A stretch of 64,000 bases of DNA from Leptofilum sp965223285 (GTDB lineage: Bacteria > Chloroflexota > Anaerolineae > Promineifilales > Promineifilaceae), in assembly GCF_965223285.1 (NCBI RefSeq), contig NZ_OZ244997.1:4154001-4218000 (forward strand). Direction: 5' to 3'. Under the pieces are notes generated by a model that was not told the origin of the DNA, made no database searches, and saw nothing but the letters and a program-made list of their open reading frames with translations. A program made the translations under genes and the position numbers. Below, in pieces: positions 16,363 through 23,991 of the stretch; the first letter of the stretch is position 1, and every line of letters begins with the position of its first letter.

Positions 16363-17352
16363 ATGTTTGATTATTTGCGGAACCTAACGAAATCGGCCGA
16401 GGAGAAGCGGCAGGAAACCATCGCAGCATATGTGGATGGAGTCTTGAACGGCCGTTCCCGGCAGCAGTTTGAGCAGGAGATGGCTCAAGACGATGGGCTG
16501 CGCCAGGAAGTGGAACAGCTACTGCTCATCAAGCAAAGCCTGCGCCAGCTGCCCCAGCGAGAGGTGCCGCGTAATTTCATTTTGGATCCGGCTGAATTTA
16601 GCCGCCCGCCAGCCCGCCAGCCGTGGGTGCAGGCGTACCCTGCCTTACGCACAGCGACGGCGATGGCGGCCTTCTTCTTTATTTTTGCATTGGCCTCAGG
16701 CCTTTTCACTGGGTTTGGCATCAGTGCCGAGCCTGCGCTGGCACCGGCGGCAGATGTGGCGCAAGTTGAAGAGAGTGCTGTTGATGAAGCTGTAGAATCT
16801 TTGGCGTTTGAGGCCGAAGAAACGGAAATGGTTGAAGAAGATGCTGATGAAGAGCTGTCTACCGAAGCAGAGATGATGGACGAAGAAGCGATGGCGGAGG
16901 TTGCTGCGGAAGAATCTGCTGACGCCGCCGCCGAGGAAGCAGCCCCGCCAGAAGAACCTGCCGCCGACGCGTTGCAGGGAGATACTGCCGAGGATGGTGA
17001 ATTTCTTGCCCCCGAAGCAACGGCTGAAGCTGCCGCCACGACAACCCCACTGTCAACGCCAACTGTTTCAACCTCGCCGCGCGTCACGCCGCCAACGCCA
17101 TTGCCAGATCGTGATCCAGAAGTGGCAATCGAAGGCAGTGATATGGCCAACGACACTGTTGCCGATGCACCAGATTCAGTTATAGAGAATGAGGTAGAAG
17201 CTGTTGAGGATACGGCCGTTCCTCCTGAAGAGGATTTGTTAGACCGGACTGTTGACCTGCCAGCGAACCCGCTGCTGTGGTGGCAAGTTGGCCTGGGCGG
17301 TCTGCTGCTCTTGCTGCTTGGTCTCACTATCTACGCTCGCCGCCAACGGTAA
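16363..17352 (+). CDS. Probable membrane anti-sigma factor with acidic Ala/Glu-rich ectodomain
   Basis: The 329-residue protein has a cytoplasmic N-terminus resembling anti-sigma domains (YVDGVLNGRSRQQFEQEM at about 21-38; no zinc-binding cysteines). A membrane helix lies near 98-118, a very acidic Ala/Glu-rich and Thr/Pro-rich region spans about 125-300, and a second membrane helix lies at 307-323 with a basic tail. It follows the ECF sigma gene by 95 bases. The role is inferred from position and topology: it would hold the sigma factor at the membrane until a signal is sensed. The low-complexity loop is unlikely to be enzymatic. Confidence 0.7.
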   Translation: MFDYLRNLTKSAEEKRQETIAAYVDGVLNGRSRQQFEQEMAQDDGLRQEVEQLLLIKQSLRQLPQREVPRNFILDPAEFSRPPARQPWVQAYPALRTATAMAAFFFIFALASGLFTGFGISAEPALAPAADVAQVEESAVDEAVESLAFEAEETEMVEEDADEELSTEAEMMDEEAMAEVAAEESADAAAEEAAPPEEPAADALQGDTAEDGEFLAPEATAEAAATTTPLSTPTVSTSPRVTPPTPLPDRDPEVAIEGSDMANDTVADAPDSVIENEVEAVEDTAVPPEEDLLDRTVDLPANPLLWWQVGLGGLLLLLLGLTIYARRQR

Positions 17353-17390
17353 ATTTCAGAAATACAATATCAGAATCAGAACTACATTTT

Positions 17391-17444
17391 TCACGCGAAG
17401 CCGCAAAGATGATAGCTAACTCTTTTCTTTGCGGCTTCGCGTGA
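17391..17444. repeat. Perfect 18-bp-arm palindrome before the Nudix gene
   Basis: TCACGCGAAGCCGCAAAG (17391-17408) and CTTTGCGGCTTCGCGTGA (17427-17444) are perfect complements with an 18-base loop. It lies between the anti-sigma gene and the Nudix gene. No T-tract follows. Confidence 0.9.
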
Positions 17445-17460
17445 GATTTATTAACCCAGA

Positions 17461-17982
17461 ATGACCAATCCTTCTGCCCCAGAAAAGGTAAAATATTGCA
17501 GCCACTGCGCCACGCAGATGGAAACGCGCACAATTGCCGACAAGCCGCGCCGGGTTTGCCCTGGCTGCGGCTTTATTCATTTCACCGATCCTAAGGTGGG
17601 CGTGGGTGTGTTTGTGGTAAATGAGGGCAAAATTTTGCTGGTGCGCCGCACCATGCACCCGGAAATTGGCAAATGGAGCATTCCGGCAGGTTTTTTGGAT
17701 GCGGGCGAGAATCCAGAGGAAACGGCCGTTCGTGAAGCTCTGGAAGAGACAAACCTGCATGTTGCTATTGAGGATTTAATTGGCGTGTACCAAAATCCGC
17801 CAGGCCAGGGGGGGGCCTCTATTTTCATTATGTACAAAGCAAGGCTGCTTGGCGGAGAGATTCAAGCTGGAGATGATGCAGACGCTGCCGCCTTTTTTGC
17901 GCCAGACAATCTGCCTGAAATCGCTTTTGCCTCCACTCGCGCCGCCATCGAACAACTCAAGACCCAGATTATGCAAAAATAA
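17461..17982 (+). CDS. Nudix hydrolase with N-terminal zinc ribbon
   Basis: The 173-residue protein starts with a four-cysteine zinc ribbon (CSHC at about residues 13-16 and CPGC at 34-37). A Nudix domain follows with the box GFLDAGENPEETAVREALEE from about residue 79, all catalytic acidic residues present. The zinc ribbon plus Nudix layout recalls NudC-type NADH pyrophosphatases, but this protein is shorter. The substrate (NADH, ADP-ribose or another nucleotide) is unknown. No clear ribosome site precedes the ATG, which lies 16 bases after a palindrome. Confidence 0.88.
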   Translation: MTNPSAPEKVKYCSHCATQMETRTIADKPRRVCPGCGFIHFTDPKVGVGVFVVNEGKILLVRRTMHPEIGKWSIPAGFLDAGENPEETAVREALEETNLHVAIEDLIGVYQNPPGQGGASIFIMYKARLLGGEIQAGDDADAAAFFAPDNLPEIAFASTRAAIEQLKTQIMQK

Positions 17983-17991
17983 TCTCAATTA

Positions 17992-18047
17992 GAGGAGTGG
18001 GCATCCTCAGATGCCCAACCGTTCGCATCTGAGGATGCTCACTCCTC
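17992..18047. repeat. Palindrome between the Nudix gene and mutL
   Basis: The 23-base arms 17992-18014 and 18025-18047 are complementary with one mismatch; the arm begins GAGGAGTGGGCATCC. It begins nine bases after the Nudix stop and ends 12 bases before the mutL -10 box, so it may insulate mutL from upstream transcription. Confidence 0.88.
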
Positions 18048-18059
18048 ACAGTGCCGCTG

Positions 18060-18068
18060 TGGTACAAT
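18060..18068 (+). promoter_or_regulatory. Candidate leaderless promoter of mutL
   Basis: TGGTACAAT is an extended -10 box (TG-N-TACAAT) ending six bases before the ATG at 18075. There is no Shine-Dalgarno sequence. Transcription would begin at the start codon. Confidence 0.5.
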
Positions 18069-18074
18069 TGGGGC

Positions 18075-19868
18075 ATGAAGATTCAGCAGTTGTCAGACCA
18101 GCTTGCCTCTCAGATTGCCGCCGGCGAAGTGGTGGAACGGCCGTCTTCCGTGGTGAAGGAACTGGTCGAAAACGCCATTGATGCCGGAGCTACCAATATC
18201 AATGTTGACGTGCGCCAGGGCGGGCGAGAGAGCATTCAAGTCGCCGACAATGGGCAAGGGATTGCGGCTGAAGAAATCGAAACAGCTTTTTTGCGCCATG
18301 CCACCTCCAAATTAACCACAATTGAAGATTTGAACGCCATTCGCACCCTTGGCTTTCGGGGGGAGGCGTTAGCTGCCATTTCCGCCGTGAGCCAGGTGAC
18401 GATTGTTTCTCGCTCTGAAGGCACTGATGCTGGAACGCGGCTGGTGCTAGAGGGGGGCGAGGTGGTGAATCGGGAGGCGGTTGGCGCGCCGCAAGGGACG
18501 GTCATTGCGGTAGAAAATCTTTTTTACAATGTGCCAGCCCGTCTGAAATTTTTGAAAACGGCCGCTACTGAAAAGCGACTCATTGACGAGTTTGTCACTC
18601 GGTACGCGCTGGCGTATCCACAGATTCGGTTTCGATTGACGCACAACGGCCGTATCACCTTTCAAAGCAGCGGCAGCGGCCAGGTGCGGGACGTGCTGGT
18701 GGCGATTTATGGGCCAGAGATTGCCAGGCAACTTTTAGAGATTGGCGATTGGAGAATGGAGATTGAGGGCGAACAGTCCAGTCATTCCCCAATCGAAGTG
18801 ACTGGCTTTGTTGGCCCGCCGGGCGTACATTTTGCCAATCGGGGGCAGATTACGCTGTTTGTAAACGGCCGTTGGGTAAAAGATACGCAGCTTACCTATG
18901 CTGTCATTCAAGCGTACCATACTCTGCTGCCGTCGGGGCGGTATCCGCTGGGGCTTATTTTTATGCAGTTACCGCCAGAAGATGTAGACGTGAACGTGCA
19001 TCCCACCAAGACAGAAGTGCGCTTCCGGCAGGGCAAAGCCCCGTTTAGCACCGTGCAGCGAGCTGTACGCCAAACGCTGGTGGCAGATGCCCCCACGCGG
19101 CAAATGTCTGCCTGGGCGTTGGGCAGCAACAATGGCGGCGAGTCGCCCGGTTGGATGGGTGCGCTAAACCCGGAAGCATTTATTGGAGCCAGTGGTGAGC
19201 AAGCAGATTTGGCTCTGAGCTGGTTAGACGAGTCTGCGGCACCATCCGAAGCCGATGGCGCTTTGCCATTGCCCCAAATGGAAGGTGACAGTGGTTCGCA
19301 CCTGCCGATTATGCGCGTGGTGGGGCAGGTGGGAGCTTCGTATATCATTACTGAGGGGCCTGAAGGCATGTTCCTGATTGACCAGCAGGCGGCGCACCAG
19401 CGGGCATTGTTTGAGCAGCTCCAAGCCGAGTGGGCGGCGGACAATGTGACGGTGCAGACGCTCTCGACGGGAACGGCCGTTACGCTCTCTGAACCGCAAG
19501 CCCAATTGCTGGCACAGTTCCAGGAGAGTGTGGCCCGGATTGGGGTGCAGTTTGAAGCATTTGGCCCCAATACCTTCATGGTGCGGGCGGTGCCCAAGAT
19601 TGCCGCCAGTGCCGATCCAGCTCGCTTGCTCATTGCCGTGGTTACTGAGTTAGAGCAGAGTAAGGGCGTTGTGGAAGAGGCGGGGTTGGTAACGGCCGTT
19701 TGCCAAACGATCTCCTTGCGTCCCGGCCAATCGCTGACGCTAGCACAAATGGAGCAGCTTATCCACAACCTGGAAAAATGCACCGATCCCTTCACTGATC
19801 CGCAGGGGAAGCCAACCTTTATTTATCTTTCGGTGGCACAATTGGCAAGAGAATTCGGCCGTATTTAG
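18075..19868 (+). CDS. mutL: MutL mismatch repair protein, endonuclease motif degraded
   Basis: The protein has 597 residues from the ATG at 18075; a longer frame from 18051 adds eight residues unlike MutL. The GHKL ATPase motifs are intact: ENAIDAGA, DNGQGI, ATSKL and TLGFRGEAL. The C-terminal dimer domain starts near residue 410. The endonuclease motif DQHA-x2-E-x4-E reads DQQAAHQRALFE near 435, so His and the first Glu are replaced. The usual C-terminal Cys/His metal motifs are also absent. It is therefore predicted to lack nicking activity. Residues near 223-237 are a repeat-derived insert. No mutS is in the window. Confidence 0.93.
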   Translation: MKIQQLSDQLASQIAAGEVVERPSSVVKELVENAIDAGATNINVDVRQGGRESIQVADNGQGIAAEEIETAFLRHATSKLTTIEDLNAIRTLGFRGEALAAISAVSQVTIVSRSEGTDAGTRLVLEGGEVVNREAVGAPQGTVIAVENLFYNVPARLKFLKTAATEKRLIDEFVTRYALAYPQIRFRLTHNGRITFQSSGSGQVRDVLVAIYGPEIARQLLEIGDWRMEIEGEQSSHSPIEVTGFVGPPGVHFANRGQITLFVNGRWVKDTQLTYAVIQAYHTLLPSGRYPLGLIFMQLPPEDVDVNVHPTKTEVRFRQGKAPFSTVQRAVRQTLVADAPTRQMSAWALGSNNGGESPGWMGALNPEAFIGASGEQADLALSWLDESAAPSEADGALPLPQMEGDSGSHLPIMRVVGQVGASYIITEGPEGMFLIDQQAAHQRALFEQLQAEWAADNVTVQTLSTGTAVTLSEPQAQLLAQFQESVARIGVQFEAFGPNTFMVRAVPKIAASADPARLLIAVVTELEQSKGVVEEAGLVTAVCQTISLRPGQSLTLAQMEQLIHNLEKCTDPFTDPQGKPTFIYLSVAQLAREFGRI

Positions 19869-19886
19869 GTTAGAGGAGATGCGAAA

Positions 19887-21149
19887 ATGGTTCATACACT
19901 CTTCTATCGTTTCGGGGTTGCCCTTTTTATTGGCGTTCTGGTAGGTCTGCAGCGCGAAGCCGATGCAGACGATGAGGCTGATCGCTCACGCAAGATATTT
20001 GCTGGGATACGAACCTTTGCCCTGCTGAGTTTGGCTGGTTGTACGGCCGCATTTGTGGCAAATGAGTTGGGGCAGCCGTGGGCATTTATTGGCATCTTCC
20101 TGTTGCTGGGGATGCTCATTACGGCCGCTTACGTCATCACCGGAATGCGCGGCAGCGTGGGCATGACCACAGAAGTAGCGGCTGTCATTGTGGTGTTGGC
20201 CGGTGCGCTTTGCTTTTGGGATCAGTTGGAAATCGCAGTGGCATTGGGGGTTGTAACCACGGCACTGCTCTCGTTTAAGTTAGAGCTTCATGGCTTTGCA
20301 GCGCGCCTCACCCGTGAGGATATTGTGGCCACGCTGAAATTTGCCATCATTACGGCGATTATCCTGCCCGTTTTGCCCAATCAATCTTTTGGCCCACCAC
20401 CCCTGGACGTGCTGAATCCGTACAAAATTTGGCTAATGGTGGTGCTTATCTCTGGCATCAGCTTTTTGGGCTACGTGCTCATCAAGCTGGTAGGGTCGCG
20501 CCAGGGTATCGGGCTAACCGGTTTGTTGGGGGGATTGGTATCGAGTACGGCCGTTACCCTCAGTTTCTCTCAGCGCAGCCAAAAAGAGGCCCAGCTGGCC
20601 AAGCCCTTTGCTCTCGCCATTCTCATCGCGTGGACGATTATGTTTGGGCGGGTGTTGGTAGAGGTAGCGGTCACCAATTTGCCGCTGCTGAATGTGGTCT
20701 GGTTACCGATTACGGTGGCGGGCTTGGCGGGAATGGCCTACGGCATGTATCTCTACTTTGCACCCCGCACCGCAGATGCGGGTGGGGTCGCTGTATCTAA
20801 TCCCTTTGAGCTAGGGCCAGCCATTACATTTGGTTTGTTGTACGGAGTTATTTTGCTCGTGGCACGAGCGGCACAGCTTTATTTTGGTGATACGGGAGTT
20901 TATCTTTCCAGCATTTTGTCTGGCCTGGCGGATGTAGATGCCATTACCCTGTCGATGGCGGAACTGAGCAGCAGCGGCAATCTGGAGCTTTCTACCGCGG
21001 CGCGGGCGATTGTGCTAGCGACAATGTCCAACACGGTCGTGAAAGGGGGTATCGTTCTCGGCAGTGGCTCACAAGCATTGCGGCGGGCATTATGGCCAGG
21101 CTTCTTGCTTATTTTGATAACGGGTACGGTGCTGGCGTTTATTATCTAA
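19887..21149 (+). CDS. MgtC/SapB-DUF4010 family membrane protein
   Basis: The 420-residue protein has about 12 hydrophobic segments. The N-terminal part carries the MgtC-like motif GVLVGLQREAD and the IRTFALLSL segment. The C-terminal half is DUF4010, with GLTGLLGGLVSSTAVTLSFS and DVDAITLSMAEL. The conserved acidic and serine residues inside membrane segments suggest ion transport, but the substrate is not established. A GAGGAG site precedes the ATG. It follows mutL by 18 bases and probably shares its transcript. It overlaps the facing ygfZ-like gene by eight bases at the 3' end. Confidence 0.85.
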   Translation: MVHTLFYRFGVALFIGVLVGLQREADADDEADRSRKIFAGIRTFALLSLAGCTAAFVANELGQPWAFIGIFLLLGMLITAAYVITGMRGSVGMTTEVAAVIVVLAGALCFWDQLEIAVALGVVTTALLSFKLELHGFAARLTREDIVATLKFAIITAIILPVLPNQSFGPPPLDVLNPYKIWLMVVLISGISFLGYVLIKLVGSRQGIGLTGLLGGLVSSTAVTLSFSQRSQKEAQLAKPFALAILIAWTIMFGRVLVEVAVTNLPLLNVVWLPITVAGLAGMAYGMYLYFAPRTADAGGVAVSNPFELGPAITFGLLYGVILLVARAAQLYFGDTGVYLSSILSGLADVDAITLSMAELSSSGNLELSTAARAIVLATMSNTVVKGGIVLGSGSQALRRALWPGFLLILITGTVLAFII

Positions 21150-22092
21150 CCTGCACGGCCGTTTCGCCCACAAACAGCTCGCTTCCAGACTCTAAGACAG
21201 CCGTTTTTACATAGCCCAATCCAATAGTGCCGTGAGGGCCAACGGCCGTTGACGTAATAGTCCCCGCATTTTTGCCGTTTGCCTGTATCTCGCTGCCAGC
21301 TTGCAATGACCTGTTGGCGGTGAGCTGCACCAGCTTCTTGGCTAACTTGCCCCGGCTTTCCATGCGAGCGATGATTTCCTGCCCAATATAACATCCCTTA
21401 TTGAACGACACATCTGCCCACAAATTGGCTTCTAGCGGAATGTAGTCGCCACTTAATTCACGGCCAAAGCGGGGTAGCCCAGCCTCAATCCGCAAATACT
21501 CAAAAGCATCCGCATCGGTGACTGTTAGCCCTGTGTCCAACAGCCGCTGCCACAAGACGTCGCGGTCTTTTTCCTCGCCAATGATGAGGTAGCCGTCGCC
21601 ATGAATAGGATCAGTTCGGTGCAGGTAAGCGGTTGCCTCGCCAATGGTGGCCTGCCGCCAATAATGCAGCGGCAGTTCCTCATCCGTGAAGCCTGCCTCG
21701 ATTGCTTTTTGCCGCGCCTGAGGCCCATACAAACCAAAAACCAAAGTGCCGCTGCTAATGTCCTGAATGTGGAAATCATCCTGAAAGAAGACAAAGCGCA
21801 TCAGGTAGCGAGCGATGTTGTCACTGTTGTTTTCGCTGGTGAGCGCGTAAATGGTGCTGTTAGTGGGATAAAGCAGCAGTCGATCGATGATACGGCCGAT
21901 GTCGGTGGTGAGAATGGTGGCTGTGCCTTCCCCTTTGGCCATTGTCAGCACTTTTTGGGTAGACATGCGGTTCAGCAGGTCGAAGCGAGTTTCCCCACTG
22001 AAAATAAGTACGCCCAGGTCGCTGCGGTCGGTGAGTACGGCCGTTTCCCGCGCTGCCTGGTAAACATTCAAATCAATTTGCGAAGCTGTCAT
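21142..22092 (-). CDS. ygfZ: YgfZ/GcvT-like folate-binding protein
   Basis: The protein has 316 residues from the ATG at 22092, which has a GAGG site nine bases upstream. The frame stays open to 22128, but the extra residues lie deep in the upstream gene. It belongs to the folate-binding YgfZ family, with the signature KGCYIGQEIIARM near residue 220. YgfZ supports iron-sulfur cluster enzymes and is related to the glycine cleavage T protein. The start overlaps the end of the DinB-like gene by 20 bases, so the two are probably co-translated. Confidence 0.88.
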   Translation of the reverse strand: MTASQIDLNVYQAARETAVLTDRSDLGVLIFSGETRFDLLNRMSTQKVLTMAKGEGTATILTTDIGRIIDRLLLYPTNSTIYALTSENNSDNIARYLMRFVFFQDDFHIQDISSGTLVFGLYGPQARQKAIEAGFTDEELPLHYWRQATIGEATAYLHRTDPIHGDGYLIIGEEKDRDVLWQRLLDTGLTVTDADAFEYLRIEAGLPRFGRELSGDYIPLEANLWADVSFNKGCYIGQEIIARMESRGKLAKKLVQLTANRSLQAGSEIQANGKNAGTITSTAVGPHGTIGLGYVKTAVLESGSELFVGETAVQVR

Positions 22093-22654
22093 CCGGTTCA
22101 TCCTCATGTATGAAATCTGTTGATTCATTTTTAGGTGTAAGCGAGATTGTCATGCTGGCCGGTGGTGCCTGCCATTTTTGGGCTAACGCTTCCACCTGCG
22201 GCAAGTAACGCAGCTCGTGCTCGTAGGTAAGTTGGGCAATCAGGTCTGCCAGCGTGCGGTTTTTCAGCCAGGAAAAATGACCCTTTTTGCTAAGCTGCTT
22301 CTCGGAAAATTCCTCTAGCCACTCCTCAACCTGTATCCGCACCTGGGGCAAATCGTCAAAAATGCGATCTAGATCGCGCCCCTTGTTTTCTTCGTAGCGA
22401 AGACGGCCGTATTCTTCATCATGTTTCAGTGCTGCCAGTAGCCGACCCGGTTTTTTGCCCTGCGAAATGCGCAATAATCCGGTCACTAGTTCAGATTCCC
22501 AAGCGGTTTGCTGCACTAGCAAATCGGCAACCGACCAGTTTCCCACGGTGTTGGGTTCTAATAATGCTTCGTCCGGCAGTTCATCCAGAGCAACGAGCAG
22601 TCGCTCCCGCGACCTATCTAGCTTGTCGAGTAATTGTTCAATTGTAGAGGCCAT
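22073..22654 (-). CDS. DinB/ClbS-like four-helix protein
   Basis: The 193-residue protein is predicted all helical. The GNWSVADLLVQQTAWE segment near residue 41 and a second helix pair with LADLIAQLTYEHELRYL near 137 fit the DinB-like or DfsB/ClbS superfamily. Members are thiol transferases or metal-dependent enzymes, and many have no known role. A histidine that would serve as one metal ligand is present (YEHE), but the full three-histidine set of metal-dependent DinB is not seen. The gene is upstream of and overlaps the ygfZ-like gene. Confidence 0.65.
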   Translation of the reverse strand: MASTIEQLLDKLDRSRERLLVALDELPDEALLEPNTVGNWSVADLLVQQTAWESELVTGLLRISQGKKPGRLLAALKHDEEYGRLRYEENKGRDLDRIFDDLPQVRIQVEEWLEEFSEKQLSKKGHFSWLKNRTLADLIAQLTYEHELRYLPQVEALAQKWQAPPASMTISLTPKNESTDFIHEDEPDDSFAN

Positions 22655-23046
22655 ACCGTTTGCCTGTAAAGAATTGTCTAAGTAATGAAGCTACATTTTA
22701 TCATGGGGTAACTGCTTCGCGAAGCAAATCTCATGTAACAAATAATTTGCCTGGTATTGTGTGAATGGCGAACGGCCGTGTTTGCACTTGCCCGTGACAT
22801 CTATCACCTTATATCCATGATACTCCGCCGTCTCGTATTGTGGGCTTATCCGGTAAACTAAAGCAGGTTAATTAGATTCTATAAATTTCTAATCCCAAAA
22901 GTAGCAGGTTAAGCCGCATCGCTTTTACCTGTGAAGCCTTAATAAGAAGATAAAGGTCTATCCAATTGAGCGTGAATTCAGTATAATGAAACGAGAGTAA
23001 ACCGTTATACAACACGCAAAAACCGCAACATTGGACAACACATTTA
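22655..23046. other. Gene-free gap between divergent genes
   Basis: This 392-base gap separates the DinB-like gene (minus) from the DUF2007 gene (plus). It contains one ACGGCCGT copy (22772) and a TATAAT hexamer at 22982-22987, 59 bases before the plus-strand ATG, without a properly spaced -35 box. The remainder is AT-rich with no recognisable RNA gene or ORF. Confidence 0.6.
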
Positions 23047-23403
23047 ATGAGTGACAGCAATTCATCGGCATTGCCTTTGCCCTCCCATGAAAACGAAAAC
23101 AGCAGCTCTCCTGGTAGGTATCAGGAGGTAAAATGGGAAGTTGTGGCCAGAATGCCTGGCATTACTCCCGCAACCATCGTTGCCGGAAGATTAAAAACTG
23201 AGGGAATTCCGGTGCGTGTATGGCAAGAAGGCGCGGGCCAAGCCTTGGGCTTAACTGTAGGCTTGCTAGGAACTGGCTATGTTGCCGTTCCCGAAGAATT
23301 TGCCGACCGTGCGTTGGAAATTCTTGAAGATGAGCAAGACCCAGATGCATTTGCCGAGGCGTTTGATGATTTTGACGATTCGGCGTTCGATGAAGAACTG
23401 TAA
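23047..23403 (+). CDS. DUF2007-type putative signal-transducing protein
   Basis: The 118-residue protein has a disordered Ser/Pro-rich N-terminus of about 27 residues, then a DUF2007-like alpha-beta domain (WEVVARMPGITPATIVAGRL, later GYVAVPEEFADRALEIL) and an acidic tail. The family resembles the PII fold loosely and has no proven function. The gene leads the second cytochrome maturation block, 54 bases before the ccmE start, so co-transcription is plausible. No ribosome site is evident. Confidence 0.75.
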   Translation: MSDSNSSALPLPSHENENSSSPGRYQEVKWEVVARMPGITPATIVAGRLKTEGIPVRVWQEGAGQALGLTVGLLGTGYVAVPEEFADRALEILEDEQDPDAFAEAFDDFDDSAFDEEL

Positions 23404-23457
23404 AACTTTTTTGCGGAAGGGCAACGTTTGAGTTGCAAAACAAAGGAGCATCGAGTT

Positions 23458-23967
23458 ATGGCAGATACAACCTGGACAAACACAGGCGAAGAAGAACTTT
23501 TTCCCGCCAAAAGCAATCGGCTCAAGTTTGTGGTTGGCGGGGTGTTGCTGGTCGCAGCCATTGTTTTTTTGGTCGTTAACGCGATGAGTGGCAATACTCA
23601 GCTTTACAAAACGGTCGGTGAATTTTACGCCGAGCAGGATCGGCTCATTGGGCGCGATTTGCGCGTAGCTGGTTTTGTCATTGGTGATTCAATTGCGTTT
23701 ACCCAGATTGATGCCACCACCAGTCGCCTGGAGTTTGAGATTGTGGATGACCTCAACGATCCCAGCCAGCGGCTGCATATTGTGGCTTTCAACGAGCCAA
23801 TGCCAGACCTTTTGCAGCATGAAGCACAGGCTTTGGTTGAGGGCAGTGCCAACGAAAATGGGGAATTTATTACAAACCCCGGTGGCTTATTGCTTAAATG
23901 CCCCACGCGGTACGAAGAGTTAGACCCGTCTGAGCATCCCGACAATATAGAACGCCCCGTCAACTAG
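23458..23967 (+). CDS. ccmE: CcmE heme chaperone, cysteine (CxxxY) variant
   Basis: The protein has 169 residues from the ATG at 23458, which follows AAGGAG; a frame from 23428 adds ten residues without support. A single membrane anchor (about residues 21-43) is followed by the beta-barrel OB domain. The heme-binding motif is KCPTRYEE, with Cys148 and Tyr152, in place of the usual HxxxY histidine. Cysteine-type CcmE proteins are known from archaea and Desulfovibrio (system I*). CcmE carries heme covalently from CcmC to CcmF. The first gene of the ccmEFHGI run. Confidence 0.93.
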   Translation: MADTTWTNTGEEELFPAKSNRLKFVVGGVLLVAAIVFLVVNAMSGNTQLYKTVGEFYAEQDRLIGRDLRVAGFVIGDSIAFTQIDATTSRLEFEIVDDLNDPSQRLHIVAFNEPMPDLLQHEAQALVEGSANENGEFITNPGGLLLKCPTRYEELDPSEHPDNIERPVN

Positions 23968-23991
23968 CCTATTTCCTAAAGGAAGAGAAAT

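Noticed and set aside
16485..17327. A 280-codon minus-strand frame rich in Ser and Ala
   Set aside because: It mirrors the acidic Ala/Glu repeat region of the anti-sigma-like gene; low-complexity GC-rich codons keep the opposite strand open.
18908..19795. A 295-codon minus-strand frame within mutL
   Set aside because: Shadow of the MutL C-terminal coding sequence; composition is unlike real proteins of this window.
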